Source: a virus. Taken from it: 28,867 nucleotides of DNA. Below the pieces are notes generated by a model. The model saw only the letters and a list, made by a program, of their open reading frames with translations, was not told the origin of the DNA and did no database searches. Below are positions 22,927-28,698 of the stretch, piece after piece. Positions within the stretch are counted from its first letter, which is position 1, and every line of letters begins with the position of its first letter. The position numbers and the translations under genes were made by a program. The DNA lies in IMG/VR virus record IMGVR_UViG_3300009610_000072, positions 1 to 28,867 of that record; one strand, written 5' to 3'.

Positions 22927-23190
22927 ATGAACCGCATAATCGAGTTCTCCAGCCCTAAACGCCGCCGCGTGCGCGGCACCAACATCAAGATCGGCACCAC
23001 CCTCTACGCCGTTCAAGACACCCACACCCGCCTCTACTTCATCTGGGCTTACACTGACCGCCCTACAGCCGAATGGATCGCCACCCGCGTCCACCCAGAC
23101 TCCCCCGCCGACATATCCGCCAACTGGCGGCACGACAAAGCTCAACTCACACCCACCGAAGCCACTTCGCAGACCGAGCCCACCCCATGA
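22927..23190 (+). CDS. Small basic hypothetical protein
   Basis: An 87-aa protein with GGAG six bases before ATG 22927. The N-terminus is basic (SPKRRRVRGTNIKIG). The middle is beta-rich with aromatics (LYAVQDTHTRLYFIWAYTDR), and the C-terminus is hydrophilic. The stop overlaps the next start (ATGA), so it is coupled to the CxxC protein. No family is recognised. Nucleic-acid binding is possible from the basic start. Confidence 0.75.
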   Translation: MNRIIEFSSPKRRRVRGTNIKIGTTLYAVQDTHTRLYFIWAYTDRPTAEWIATRVHPDSPADISANWRHDKAQLTPTEATSQTEPTP

Positions 23191-23579
23191 CCACCATTCC
23201 ACTCGCCGAACCCGACTTCGACATGACGATCCCCCACATCGTCCTCCACACCCACACCCAACACTGTCTCGGATGCCGCTCCACCCACACCTGGTCCGCC
23301 GTCTTCGAGTGCATCACCAAAGGGCGCACCAAGCAGTACCTCCCTGCCCACTCTCTATCAGCCATTCCCTCGGATTACCGCCTCGTCCCCATCTCCCTCC
23401 CCATCGAATACATCGTCATCTGCCACGGCTGCTTCTCCACCGACGCGGCGTGCGCCATCCCCGACCACGAAGCCCACCGTCGCTGGCAACAGACCCTAAT
23501 GCGCAAGAACGCATCACCCGACAACGGGGGGGGCGTTTCGCGCCCACCCAAAGTCACCCCAACCCTCGACATGCTCTGA
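23187..23579 (+). CDS. Two-CxxC zinc-ribbon-like protein
   Basis: A 130-aa protein starting at ATG 23187 (ATGA overlap with the previous stop). Two CxxC knuckles, C27-C30 (HCLGC) and C79-C82 (ICHGC), suggest one zinc ribbon with beta strands between. A Gly- and Pro-rich tail follows, containing the palindrome GGGCG-TTTCG-CGCCC (23531-23545) in frame, and the protein ends PTLDML. Conserved proteins with this CxxC layout are common in phages, but their role is unknown to me. The same C-terminal ending appears two genes downstream. Confidence 0.78.
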   Translation: MTTIPLAEPDFDMTIPHIVLHTHTQHCLGCRSTHTWSAVFECITKGRTKQYLPAHSLSAIPSDYRLVPISLPIEYIVICHGCFSTDAACAIPDHEAHRRWQQTLMRKNASPDNGGGVSRPPKVTPTLDML

Positions 23580-23580
23580 G

Positions 23581-23595
23581 GGGCGCGAAGCGCCC
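23581..23595. repeat. Intergenic mini-palindrome
   Basis: A perfect palindrome GGGCGC-GAA-GCGCCC, one base after the stop of the CxxC gene, followed by a half copy GAAGCGCCC (23597-23605). It lies in the leader of the vWA-like gene. Confidence 0.85.
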
Positions 23596-23627
23596 TGAAG
23601 CGCCCAAGGGCAGAAAGTAGTGTCCCC

Positions 23628-24314
23628 ATGACTCAAGATCTCGTTGGAACCACCTCCCAACACGACTACATTTTACTAGACGGCTCCGGCTCCATGCTCC
23701 CCAAATGGTGGCCTTCGCTGGCCGCCATCGACGTTTACGTCGACTCCCTGAAAATCGCCCACGTCAACACCCAAATAATCCTCTCCGTCTTCTCATCCGA
23801 CGACGACCGCCGCTTCCTCCTCAACGAAGAGCGCTGTCTCCCCATCCACGACTGGACGCCGCTCTGCACCGTCGGCGTCGGCGCCCCCTTCGGCGGTACA
23901 CCCCTCTACGACGCCATCAACGCCATGGGCAGGCGCCTCCGCGACATCGACCCTCCCCGCGCCGCTGCCACCATCGTCACCGACGGCGAAGAGTTCGCCT
24001 CCAAAACCTCCCTCCAGGACGCCAAACGCATCCTGGACTGGATGAGAGCGAAAGGTTGGCAGGTCACCTTCATCGGCTGCGACTTCGACAACCGCAAAAC
24101 CGCCTCCCTCCTCGGCGGCAATCCCGCCTCCGCCATCGGCGTCCAAAAAGCCCTGCTCTCCGACGCCGCAAAAAACCTCGCCGCAAAGCGCGCCCGCTAC
24201 GCTCTCTACGGCGAACAGATGCACTTCACCGAAGGCGAGCAAACCCAGTTCGGCGGCCTTTTGACAGCCTCCCCGCCTTCGTCAAAAGAGCATGTGGAAG
24301 AGTCCAATGGCTGA
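23628..24314 (+). CDS. von Willebrand factor A-domain protein with intact MIDAS
   Basis: A 228-aa protein. The metal-ion-dependent adhesion site is complete: D18-x-S20-x-S22 (LLDGSGSM), T91 (FGGTPLYDA) and D119 (IVTDGEE). Helices and strands between them follow the vWA order. The C-terminal 50 residues are helical and end in a hydrophilic tail. No signal peptide or membrane helix is seen, so it probably acts in the cytoplasm. vWA domains bind partner proteins through a divalent metal. Phage copies are known but poorly understood. Its stop overlaps the start of the next gene, which may encode its partner. Confidence 0.85.
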   Translation: MTQDLVGTTSQHDYILLDGSGSMLPKWWPSLAAIDVYVDSLKIAHVNTQIILSVFSSDDDRRFLLNEERCLPIHDWTPLCTVGVGAPFGGTPLYDAINAMGRRLRDIDPPRAAATIVTDGEEFASKTSLQDAKRILDWMRAKGWQVTFIGCDFDNRKTASLLGGNPASAIGVQKALLSDAAKNLAAKRARYALYGEQMHFTEGEQTQFGGLLTASPPSSKEHVEESNG

Positions 24315-24663
24315 AGACCTTCCCAATCTGAGTAAGCTCATCAAATTGCTCAAGATGACCACCTCGTCCAACGACGCGGAGGCCCTGGCTTTCCTTCGGA
24401 AAGCCAATGCAGAGTTGGTAAAATTCGGCGGAGACTGGGAGTCCCTCCTCCGTGGAAAGGTCACCGTCATCGGTGACCCCTTCGACGGCTGCTTCGCAGC
24501 CCCTGTGCCTCCGCCACCCACCTCCAACTATCGCTACACTCCACCCCCGGCTGCTTCGCAGCCACAAGCGCAATATCACTACCGACCGAGCCCCTCGCGA
24601 ATGCAATCCCAACCCCGGACCAAGGCAAAAGTCCGCAACATCCCAACCGTCGACATGCTCTAG
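24307..24663 (+). CDS. Small helical protein with Pro-rich tail ending PTVDML
   Basis: A 118-aa protein starting at ATG 24307, with GGAAGAG just upstream, overlapping the vWA gene end. Residues 1-45 form a helical domain (MAEDLPNLSKLIKLLKM...EALAFLRKANAELVKFG) followed by DWESLLRGKV, a fold start seen in many phage hypothetical proteins. Residues about 60-110 are Pro/Gln/Tyr-rich and hold two identical in-frame palindromes (24487-24501 and 24549-24563). The C-terminus PTVDML matches that of the CxxC protein. A DNA-metabolism partner role is possible but unproven. Confidence 0.8.
   Translation: MAEDLPNLSKLIKLLKMTTSSNDAEALAFLRKANAELVKFGGDWESLLRGKVTVIGDPFDGCFAAPVPPPPTSNYRYTPPPAASQPQAQYHYRPSPSRMQSQPRTKAKVRNIPTVDML
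24487..24563. repeat. Two identical in-gene mini-palindromes
   Basis: GGCTGC-TTC-GCAGCC occurs identically at 24487-24501 and 24549-24563 in the Pro-rich tail. The copies are read in different frames relative to the palindrome (GCFAA and AASQ). Confidence 0.85.
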
Positions 24664-24700
24664 CAGGGCAAATCGGAGCACGCAGGGCAAATCGGAGCAC
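24663..24700. repeat. Exact 19-base tandem duplication carrying the ribosome site
   Basis: GCAGGGCAAATCGGAGCAC is repeated back to back (24663-24681 and 24682-24700). Each copy contains GGAG; the second copy places GGAG 8 bases before the next ATG, the first is a spare. Confidence 0.9.
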
Positions 24701-24705
24701 TCCAA

Positions 24706-25029
24706 ATGCGCTATGAAACCCCTTACATCCGCCGCGTCTCTCCCATCGTCTACAATGCCTGCTACGGCGGCTTCTCCCTCTCCAAAAATGCAATCGAACA
24801 CTACAACCTCATAGGAGCCGCGAAGCGGCTCCACCCCCACGACAACGTCGACCGCGAAGACCCCTACCTAATCCGAACCATCATGGCGCTCGGACACACC
24901 GCCGCTGGCGGCTGCGCCGACCTCCAAATCCACCTCCTTTCCCCTGACACCGTCTATCGCATCGACTCCTACGACGGTGCCGAAACCATCAGGCTCTTCC
25001 ACGACCACGATTGGAGAATCTCCAAATGA
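24706..25029 (+). CDS. Conserved phage protein (NACYGGFSLS family)
   Basis: A 107-aa protein. The motif YNACYGGFSLSKNAIEHY (residues 16-33), then a PYLIRTIMALGHTAAGGCADLQI pattern and a C-terminal YRIDSYDGAET...HDWRI, are marks of a small protein family that I recall from many phages, function unknown. In frame between residues 36 and 43 lies a 19-base palindrome (24814-24832) encoding part of GAAKRLH, possibly an insertion in a loop. The stop overlaps the next start (ATGA). Confidence 0.85.
   Translation: MRYETPYIRRVSPIVYNACYGGFSLSKNAIEHYNLIGAAKRLHPHDNVDREDPYLIRTIMALGHTAAGGCADLQIHLLSPDTVYRIDSYDGAETIRLFHDHDWRISK
24814..24832. repeat. In-gene mini-palindrome (longest copy)
   Basis: A perfect palindrome GGAGCCGC-GAA-GCGGCTCC inside the NACYGGFSLS-family gene. 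At 19 bases it is among the longest members of the dispersed family. Confidence 0.88.
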
Positions 25030-25148
25030 CCCTCTTCGCCCTCCAACTCCTCGACAACCAATGGTTCGCCTTTTGGCTGTCCGGCTGCGACGTCATAGTC
25101 GAAGCCATCACTCTCTCCGACGCCTTCATGCTTGAGGTCCTACTATGA
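25026..25148 (+). CDS. Very small coupled gene (40 aa)
   Basis: ATG 25026 overlaps the previous stop, and TGA 25146-25148 overlaps the next ATG. The product starts MTLFALQLLDNQWFAFWL and is hydrophobic and aromatic in its first half, acidic at the end. Exact ATGA packing on both sides and codon use like its neighbours support it. It may be a microprotein or short membrane-associated peptide. No family is recognised. Confidence 0.6.
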   Translation: MTLFALQLLDNQWFAFWLSGCDVIVEAITLSDAFMLEVLL

Positions 25149-25318
25149 TCCACCTCTACGTCTGGGCCGACGAACTCTACCCCTATTGGCGCCTCGAACG
25201 ACGCAACGCCGCGGGCGCCAGACCTATCGACCTTTCCGAGGCGGATTATGCCGCCTACGAAAAGGTCCGCGCCGACTTCTTCAACTGGCAAACCAAGCTG
25301 AAGGATCTCCGCAAATGA
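25145..25318 (+). CDS. Small hypothetical protein (57 aa)
   Basis: ATG 25145 overlaps the previous stop (ATGA), and its TGA at 25316-25318 overlaps a further ATG. The product starts MIHLYVWADELYPYW and is charged and aromatic with a C-terminal helix (EADYAAYEKVRADFFNWQTKL). It has no membrane helix or motif. Coupling to both neighbours is the main evidence for translation. Confidence 0.65.
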   Translation: MIHLYVWADELYPYWRLERRNAAGARPIDLSEADYAAYEKVRADFFNWQTKLKDLRK

Positions 25319-25428
25319 CGGCGCAGGGTCGAGTGGCAAAGCCGACGACAGAGGAAAGCTGCAATTCGGCCGAGTGCTTCATCGGCGACCCCAGCGCGAG
25401 CGCTGGCAAGAGGAAGGGACTCCAGTAA
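25315..25428 (+). CDS. Possible very small gene (37 aa)
   Basis: ATG 25315 overlaps the previous stop in the same ATGA style, and the frame ends in TAA at 25428. The product is hydrophilic, with two cysteines. A perfect palindrome CCAGCG-CGAG-CGCTGG (25391-25406) lies inside it. Coding evidence is thin: only the overlap and the small remaining gap before the next gene. It could instead be untranslated leader. Confidence 0.4.
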   Translation: MTAQGRVAKPTTEESCNSAECFIGDPSASAGKRKGLQ

Positions 25429-25441
25429 AGGTGAAAAGCCA

Positions 25442-25645
25442 ATGATCGACATCACCTCCATCAAGCCGCGCCTCCTCCGCGTCAAGCTCCGTTGGGAAGC
25501 CGACGACGCCGACGCCGACACCGCCACTGTCATCGGCATCGACTCCCTCGGCTACGTCCGCGTCCTTTGGGACTCCGAACCTCATCAAATCTATCGCATC
25601 GACGCCTCCAAACTCGCCGAAGTCAAACCAGCGCAAACCGACTGA
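25442..25645 (+). CDS. Small beta-rich hypothetical protein (67 aa)
   Basis: ATG 25442 has AGGTG about 8-9 bases upstream. The product (MIDITSIKPRLLRVKLRWE...) has alternating strands, an Asp/Ala-rich loop (ADDADADTATVIG) and a second strand pair (YVRVLWDSEPHQIYRIDASKL). It resembles a small SH3-like barrel by strand pattern only. No family is recognised. It stands alone between two gene chains. Confidence 0.72.
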   Translation: MIDITSIKPRLLRVKLRWEADDADADTATVIGIDSLGYVRVLWDSEPHQIYRIDASKLAEVKPAQTD

Positions 25646-25689
25646 CGCAAAAACGCCGAATAACATAAGTGCAGACAAGGAGTTGCAAC

Positions 25690-26241
25690 ATGATGTCAAT
25701 CCCCGACATGTTTGGCCGGCGTAAGGACGTCGGAAACCCCAACCGGAAGGAACCCCTCATGGCCGAAAACATCCCCGCCCCCCGCTTCCTAGCTGCTTCG
25801 CAGCCAGGGCGCGAAGCGCCCGCCCCCTCCCGCTATCGCAGCGAAGCCGCCGCCCTCGCGGCTCAACACGTCGAAGACCTCGAACACGAAGTCCGCGACT
25901 CCAAAGCTCGCTACCAGATCGAAGTAGACGCCCTCAAAACCCAAGTCTACGAACTGAAGGGCGAACTCGCCACGGTGAAAACCGCCAACACCATGCTCAA
26001 CACCGAATGCGAGGCCCTGCGCACTGCCGGCGAGGCCAACAGCGAGCGCCTCCGCGAACACCGCGCCAAGCTCGACGTGGCAATCAAGATTATCCTCGAC
26101 CTCGCACGCGAAGAACAGGCCGCCACGCGGCCTTCCGCCGAGAGGGCTTCCGCTGAAAGGGCTTCCGCCGAAGGCGAGAGCGCCGTCGGCGAATCCCTCT
26201 CCCTCTCCACCGCTCAAGCCCGGAGCAGCGTCCATGACTGA
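25690..26241 (+). CDS. Coiled-coil protein with repetitive C-terminus
   Basis: A 183-aa protein. I chose ATG 25690 because AAGGAG stands 7 bases before it; the frame is open from 25669. Residues 1-50 are linker-like and contain two in-frame palindromes (25792-25804 and 25807-25821). Residues about 55-150 are a continuous heptad-like helix (HVEDLEHEVRDSKARYQIEV...). Near residue 157-170 there are tandem RASAE units, then a Ser-rich tail. It may organise other early proteins as a dimer. It overlaps the next gene's start. Confidence 0.78.
   Translation: MMSIPDMFGRRKDVGNPNRKEPLMAENIPAPRFLAASQPGREAPAPSRYRSEAAALAAQHVEDLEHEVRDSKARYQIEVDALKTQVYELKGELATVKTANTMLNTECEALRTAGEANSERLREHRAKLDVAIKIILDLAREEQAATRPSAERASAERASAEGESAVGESLSLSTAQARSSVHD
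25792..25821. repeat. Two adjacent in-gene mini-palindromes
   Basis: GCTGC-TTC-GCAGC (25792-25804) and GGGCGC-GAA-GCGCCC (25807-25821) lie two bases apart in the N-terminal linker of the coiled-coil gene. The second equals the copy at 23581-23595. Confidence 0.88.
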
Positions 26242-26611
26242 CCGCTTCCGCATCGAACTCATAGTCCCGAAACGCCTCGTCGGTCCCCTCATCGAATTGA
26301 CGGACCCCGAGTGCATAGTCGTCACAGTCGAATCCGCCGACACACCTCCTCTATCGAAACAGCGGCGCCGTCACATCTCCACCCACCGACGCATGTCTCC
26401 GAAGCGTGACGGAAAGAGCGCTCGCGGCCTTTACCTCGACGCCGTTTCTCGAAATACGAGCGGCTTGACGAACGCCCAACTGGAGAGCATTTTCAAGGCC
26501 AACAACCGCGCTCCGACCAGCGTCTCCTCCACCAAATCCATCCTTCTTCGCTCCGGCCTTATCACAGTGGACGCCGCCGGCATCTCTCGCATCGTGGAGG
26601 GCGTGAAATGA
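26234..26611 (+). CDS. Winged-helix-like small protein
   Basis: A 125-aa protein starting inside the end of the coiled-coil gene (8-base overlap). The N-terminal 40 residues are beta-rich (RFRIELIVPKRLVGPLIEL). A basic linker (SKQRRRHISTHRRMSPKRDGK) follows. The C-terminal half (residues about 65-123) has the helix pattern LTNAQLESIF...APTSVSSTKSILLRSGLITVD of a winged helix or HTH. It could bind DNA or RNA. Function is inferred from shape only. The stop overlaps the next start. Confidence 0.72.
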   Translation: MTDRFRIELIVPKRLVGPLIELTDPECIVVTVESADTPPLSKQRRRHISTHRRMSPKRDGKSARGLYLDAVSRNTSGLTNAQLESIFKANNRAPTSVSSTKSILLRSGLITVDAAGISRIVEGVK

Positions 26612-26895
26612 CCCGTTACCTCGCCATCATCATCGAATCCTTCGACCCTCTCATCGCGAACGCCCACATTTTCAAGTTCGATACTCCCACCTCCATCGAC
26701 GAGGCATGGAAGCAGATCGACCTCCACATGGACGCCGACTACATTTTATGTATCCAGGCGCTTCCGGATTGGGAAATCTCCATCAAATGGGGCGACTCCG
26801 GCGAACACCTCTGGCACACCGCAACCCTCGACTGGACCCTCTTACCAGAGCAAGAGGAACCCCTCCCCGACGCCAAGGCGGAGGGCTCTTCATGA
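26608..26895 (+). CDS. Small hypothetical protein (95 aa)
   Basis: Starts in an ATGA overlap with the previous gene and ends in an ATGA overlap with the next. The product (MTRYLAIIIESFDPL...) has an alpha/beta pattern: strand, helix (DEAWKQIDLHM), strands (YILCIQALPDWEISIKWGDSG), and an acidic end. It has no membrane helix or catalytic motif. It is clearly coding by context and composition; the family is unknown. Confidence 0.75.
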   Translation: MTRYLAIIIESFDPLIANAHIFKFDTPTSIDEAWKQIDLHMDADYILCIQALPDWEISIKWGDSGEHLWHTATLDWTLLPEQEEPLPDAKAEGSS

Positions 26896-27050
26896 CCTTC
26901 CGCTACGTCTGGCACCCAGACCTAGACGATTACTTCCGCCTTGGTTGGATGTTTGCCCACAATGCCCTCATCGCATTCGATCGAGGCGGCGAGCCCACCT
27001 GGCTCTTAGTCTGGCCCTGCACCTGCCCCCTCCAGGAGCCGCCCCGATGA
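26892..27050 (+). CDS. Very small coupled gene (52 aa)
   Basis: ATG 26892 and TGA 27048-27050 both sit in ATGA overlaps. The product starts MTFRYVWHPDLDDYFRLGWM, then FAHNALIAFDRGGEPTWLLVW and a CTC motif near the end. It is aromatic-rich, with a moderately hydrophobic end but no clear membrane helix. Supported by packing and codon use. No family is recognised. Confidence 0.65.
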   Translation: MTFRYVWHPDLDDYFRLGWMFAHNALIAFDRGGEPTWLLVWPCTCPLQEPPR

Positions 27051-27373
27051 ACTCCTTCTTCGCCATCCGCCACCGACCGACAGGGCGCTTTCTGCCCGCC
27101 CTGAACTCATATGGATTCACGCGCTGCGAACCCTCCGCGACCGACCCTCCACGCCTCTTCTCCCGTCAGTCCAGCGCCTCACAGGCGTTGAACTGGTGGC
27201 TCGAGGGCGAAGTCTATGAAGTCATCCAGGAAGATCTCGACTCCCCCGGACCCGAGCGTTCAGTGTCGCTGCGCACCTTCCGCCGTCCCAACCGCAAGCG
27301 CGACGACATGGAGATCGTCTGCATTTCCCTCTCCATCAAAACCCTCGAACAAGCCCAACTCGACCGCCTTTGA
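27047..27373 (+). CDS. Conserved phage protein (FFAIRHRPTG family)
   Basis: A 108-aa protein starting at ATG 27047 in an ATGA overlap. The N-terminus (NSFFAIRHRPTGRFLPALNSYGF) and the middle (DPPRLFSRQSSASQALNWWL) match a widespread small phage protein family that I recall, function unknown. The C-terminal half has Arg-rich RRPNRKRDDMEIVCISL strands ending TLEQAQLDRL. It is the last gene of a four-gene ATGA chain starting at 26234. Confidence 0.85.
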   Translation: MNSFFAIRHRPTGRFLPALNSYGFTRCEPSATDPPRLFSRQSSASQALNWWLEGEVYEVIQEDLDSPGPERSVSLRTFRRPNRKRDDMEIVCISLSIKTLEQAQLDRL

Positions 27374-27391
27374 AACACAGGAGAAACGACG

Positions 27392-27703
27392 ATGCTACAT
27401 AATCCGCACTGGGAAGACCCGATATACCAAGGTGTCTCGAGGCGCGAGTTCACCACATGGCTGGAGACGCAACCGCCGAATGAGCAATACGAATTCATGT
27501 TCGCCGGAATCTGCGCGATAGCTCGGTTCCTCGAATCCAAAGGTTTTGCGCCAGAGGACCGGATAGTCGACTTTAGCGCTGGAGACAGCTATGGGCTTGG
27601 ACCCGGCGACCCCGGCTACTGGCTTCTAGAAATCGTCAATAACCGACCCTACACCTACGGCGCCGCCCTCGAACGCGCACGGGGGAGATCGAGTGATGAC
27701 TGA
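27392..27703 (+). CDS. Small hypothetical protein (103 aa)
   Basis: AGGAG stands about 8 bases before ATG 27392. The product has an N-terminal helical part (SRREFTTWLETQPPNEQYEFMFAGICAIARFL) and a Gly/Asp-rich loop region (SAGDSYGLGPGDPGYW) near residue 70. It has no membrane segment. Its end overlaps the start of the next gene. Clearly coding; family not recognised. Confidence 0.78.
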   Translation: MLHNPHWEDPIYQGVSRREFTTWLETQPPNEQYEFMFAGICAIARFLESKGFAPEDRIVDFSAGDSYGLGPGDPGYWLLEIVNNRPYTYGAALERARGRSSDD

Positions 27704-27959
27704 CATGCTCCGAGTTGACGAAGATCCTTGCGGATCATACAAGGCCGAGATCGAGCGCCTGCACACCGCGAACGTCGACATGCTGGCGGCGCTGCAACTC
27801 GCTCGCTCAATGTTCCTAGACATGGAGCGCGGTATCAGCCCGTCGCGCATCGACTTCACGAAGATCACTTCCGCCATCGCAAAGGCTATGAAGCCACGAC
27901 ACGGCACCATCGACGGCACCATCGACGGCACGGTGGACCACAATTCAACAGCTAGCTGA
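27696..27959 (+). CDS. Small helical protein with GTIDG repeats at the end
   Basis: An 87-aa protein. ATG 27696 has GGGGGAG eight bases upstream; a GTG one codon earlier is possible. Residues 12-50 form a charged helix (YKAEIERLHTANVDMLAALQLARSM) of the small-coiled-coil type common in phages. The C-terminus has GTIDGTIDGTVD from tandem 12-base repeats (27903-27936). It overlaps the previous gene by eight bases. No function known. Confidence 0.72.
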   Translation: MTDMLRVDEDPCGSYKAEIERLHTANVDMLAALQLARSMFLDMERGISPSRIDFTKITSAIAKAMKPRHGTIDGTIDGTVDHNSTAS

Positions 27960-27976
27960 AAAGCCATGAGGAAACC

Positions 27977-28225
27977 ATGACCCAAGTCCACCAATTCCTC
28001 GAAACCGAAATCTTTCTAGAAATACTAGTCCTTGTCGAACCCATCGTGAGCGGCTGGCGCGCCGTCATCTACCTCAACAAAAAGCCGATAAAATCCTCCA
28101 CAATCTTCTACGACCGCTGTCACGCCGCCGCCTACGCCGAGCACTGGTCGCTTCTCATCCGGAGTGGCAAAGTAATCGCGGCGGCCTCCGAAAAACTTCT
28201 TGACTCTTCCATGAATATACGCTAA
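27977..28225 (+). CDS. Small hypothetical protein (82 aa)
   Basis: AGGAAACC immediately precedes ATG 27977. The product has an N-terminal helix or strand region rich in hydrophobics (FLEILVLVEPIVSGWRAVIYLN), a basic turn (KKPIKSSTIFYDRC) and a C-terminal helix (HAAAYAEHWSLLIRSGKVIAAASEK). The first hydrophobic stretch is short and interrupted, so membrane insertion is uncertain. No family recognised. Confidence 0.72.
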   Translation: MTQVHQFLETEIFLEILVLVEPIVSGWRAVIYLNKKPIKSSTIFYDRCHAAAYAEHWSLLIRSGKVIAAASEKLLDSSMNIR

Positions 28226-28262
28226 AGTGGCCCATTAAGCCGCAACGCAAGGTGCCCTTCCA

Positions 28263-28472
28263 ATGTCTCGTCGCTCCCGCCGCACCCCCTACGTCCGCAT
28301 CAAAGTCAACATCGACGCAACAGTCATGGCGCTGGTGGACATGCAGATCATGGACCCCGTCCTCCGCAAACCCCGCTATGCCGAACGCTCCAGCATCGTG
28401 AACAACTGCCTCATCGAATGGCTGGAGCGGCGCGGCGTCCGCGTCTCCTCCACGGAGATTTCCAATGCCTGA
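28263..28472 (+). CDS. Ribbon-helix-helix-like small protein
   Basis: A 69-aa protein with AAGGTG eight bases before ATG 28263. A basic start (SRRSRRTPYVRIK) leads into a strand (VNIDATVMALV) and two helices, including RYAERSSIVNNCLIEWLERRG. That order, with the Arg/Ser turn before the last helix, fits a ribbon-helix-helix DNA-binding fold. It could be an autoregulator of the rightward block. The assignment is by secondary-structure pattern. The stop overlaps the next start. Confidence 0.68.
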   Translation: MSRRSRRTPYVRIKVNIDATVMALVDMQIMDPVLRKPRYAERSSIVNNCLIEWLERRGVRVSSTEISNA

Positions 28473-28698
28473 GTCTCTCTTCGACGGCAAGACACGGATA
28501 TCTCGTTGGGTCGTCTGCCCCGGCGTCCGCATTGCCGACGCTCAAATGCGCTATATACACAGATGGCACGTGCCGATTGTCGTGAAGGTCTATGGGGTGG
28601 ACGAGTATTTTTATTATGCCCCGTACTACGATCCCCGCTTGCTGCCCGTAAACGGAGACAATGAAAAGGATCAGGAAGATGCCCGACGTGATGGATGA
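28465..28698 (+). CDS. Small hypothetical protein (77 aa)
   Basis: ATG 28465 lies inside the end of the ribbon-helix-helix-like gene. The product is mixed, with an Arg/Trp-rich N-terminus (KTRISRWVVCPGVRIADAQM), a strand-rich middle (WHVPIVVKVYGVDEYFYYAPYYDP) and a charged tail (NEKDQEDARRDG). It is Tyr-rich in the second half. No motif or family is recognised. Confidence 0.7.
   Translation: MPESLFDGKTRISRWVVCPGVRIADAQMRYIHRWHVPIVVKVYGVDEYFYYAPYYDPRLLPVNGDNEKDQEDARRDG

Noticed and set aside
23705-24331. A 208-codon plus-strand frame overlapping the vWA gene
   Set aside because: It is almost entirely Arg/Pro/His from out-of-frame reading of GC-rich codons, while the vWA frame has a complete MIDAS motif.
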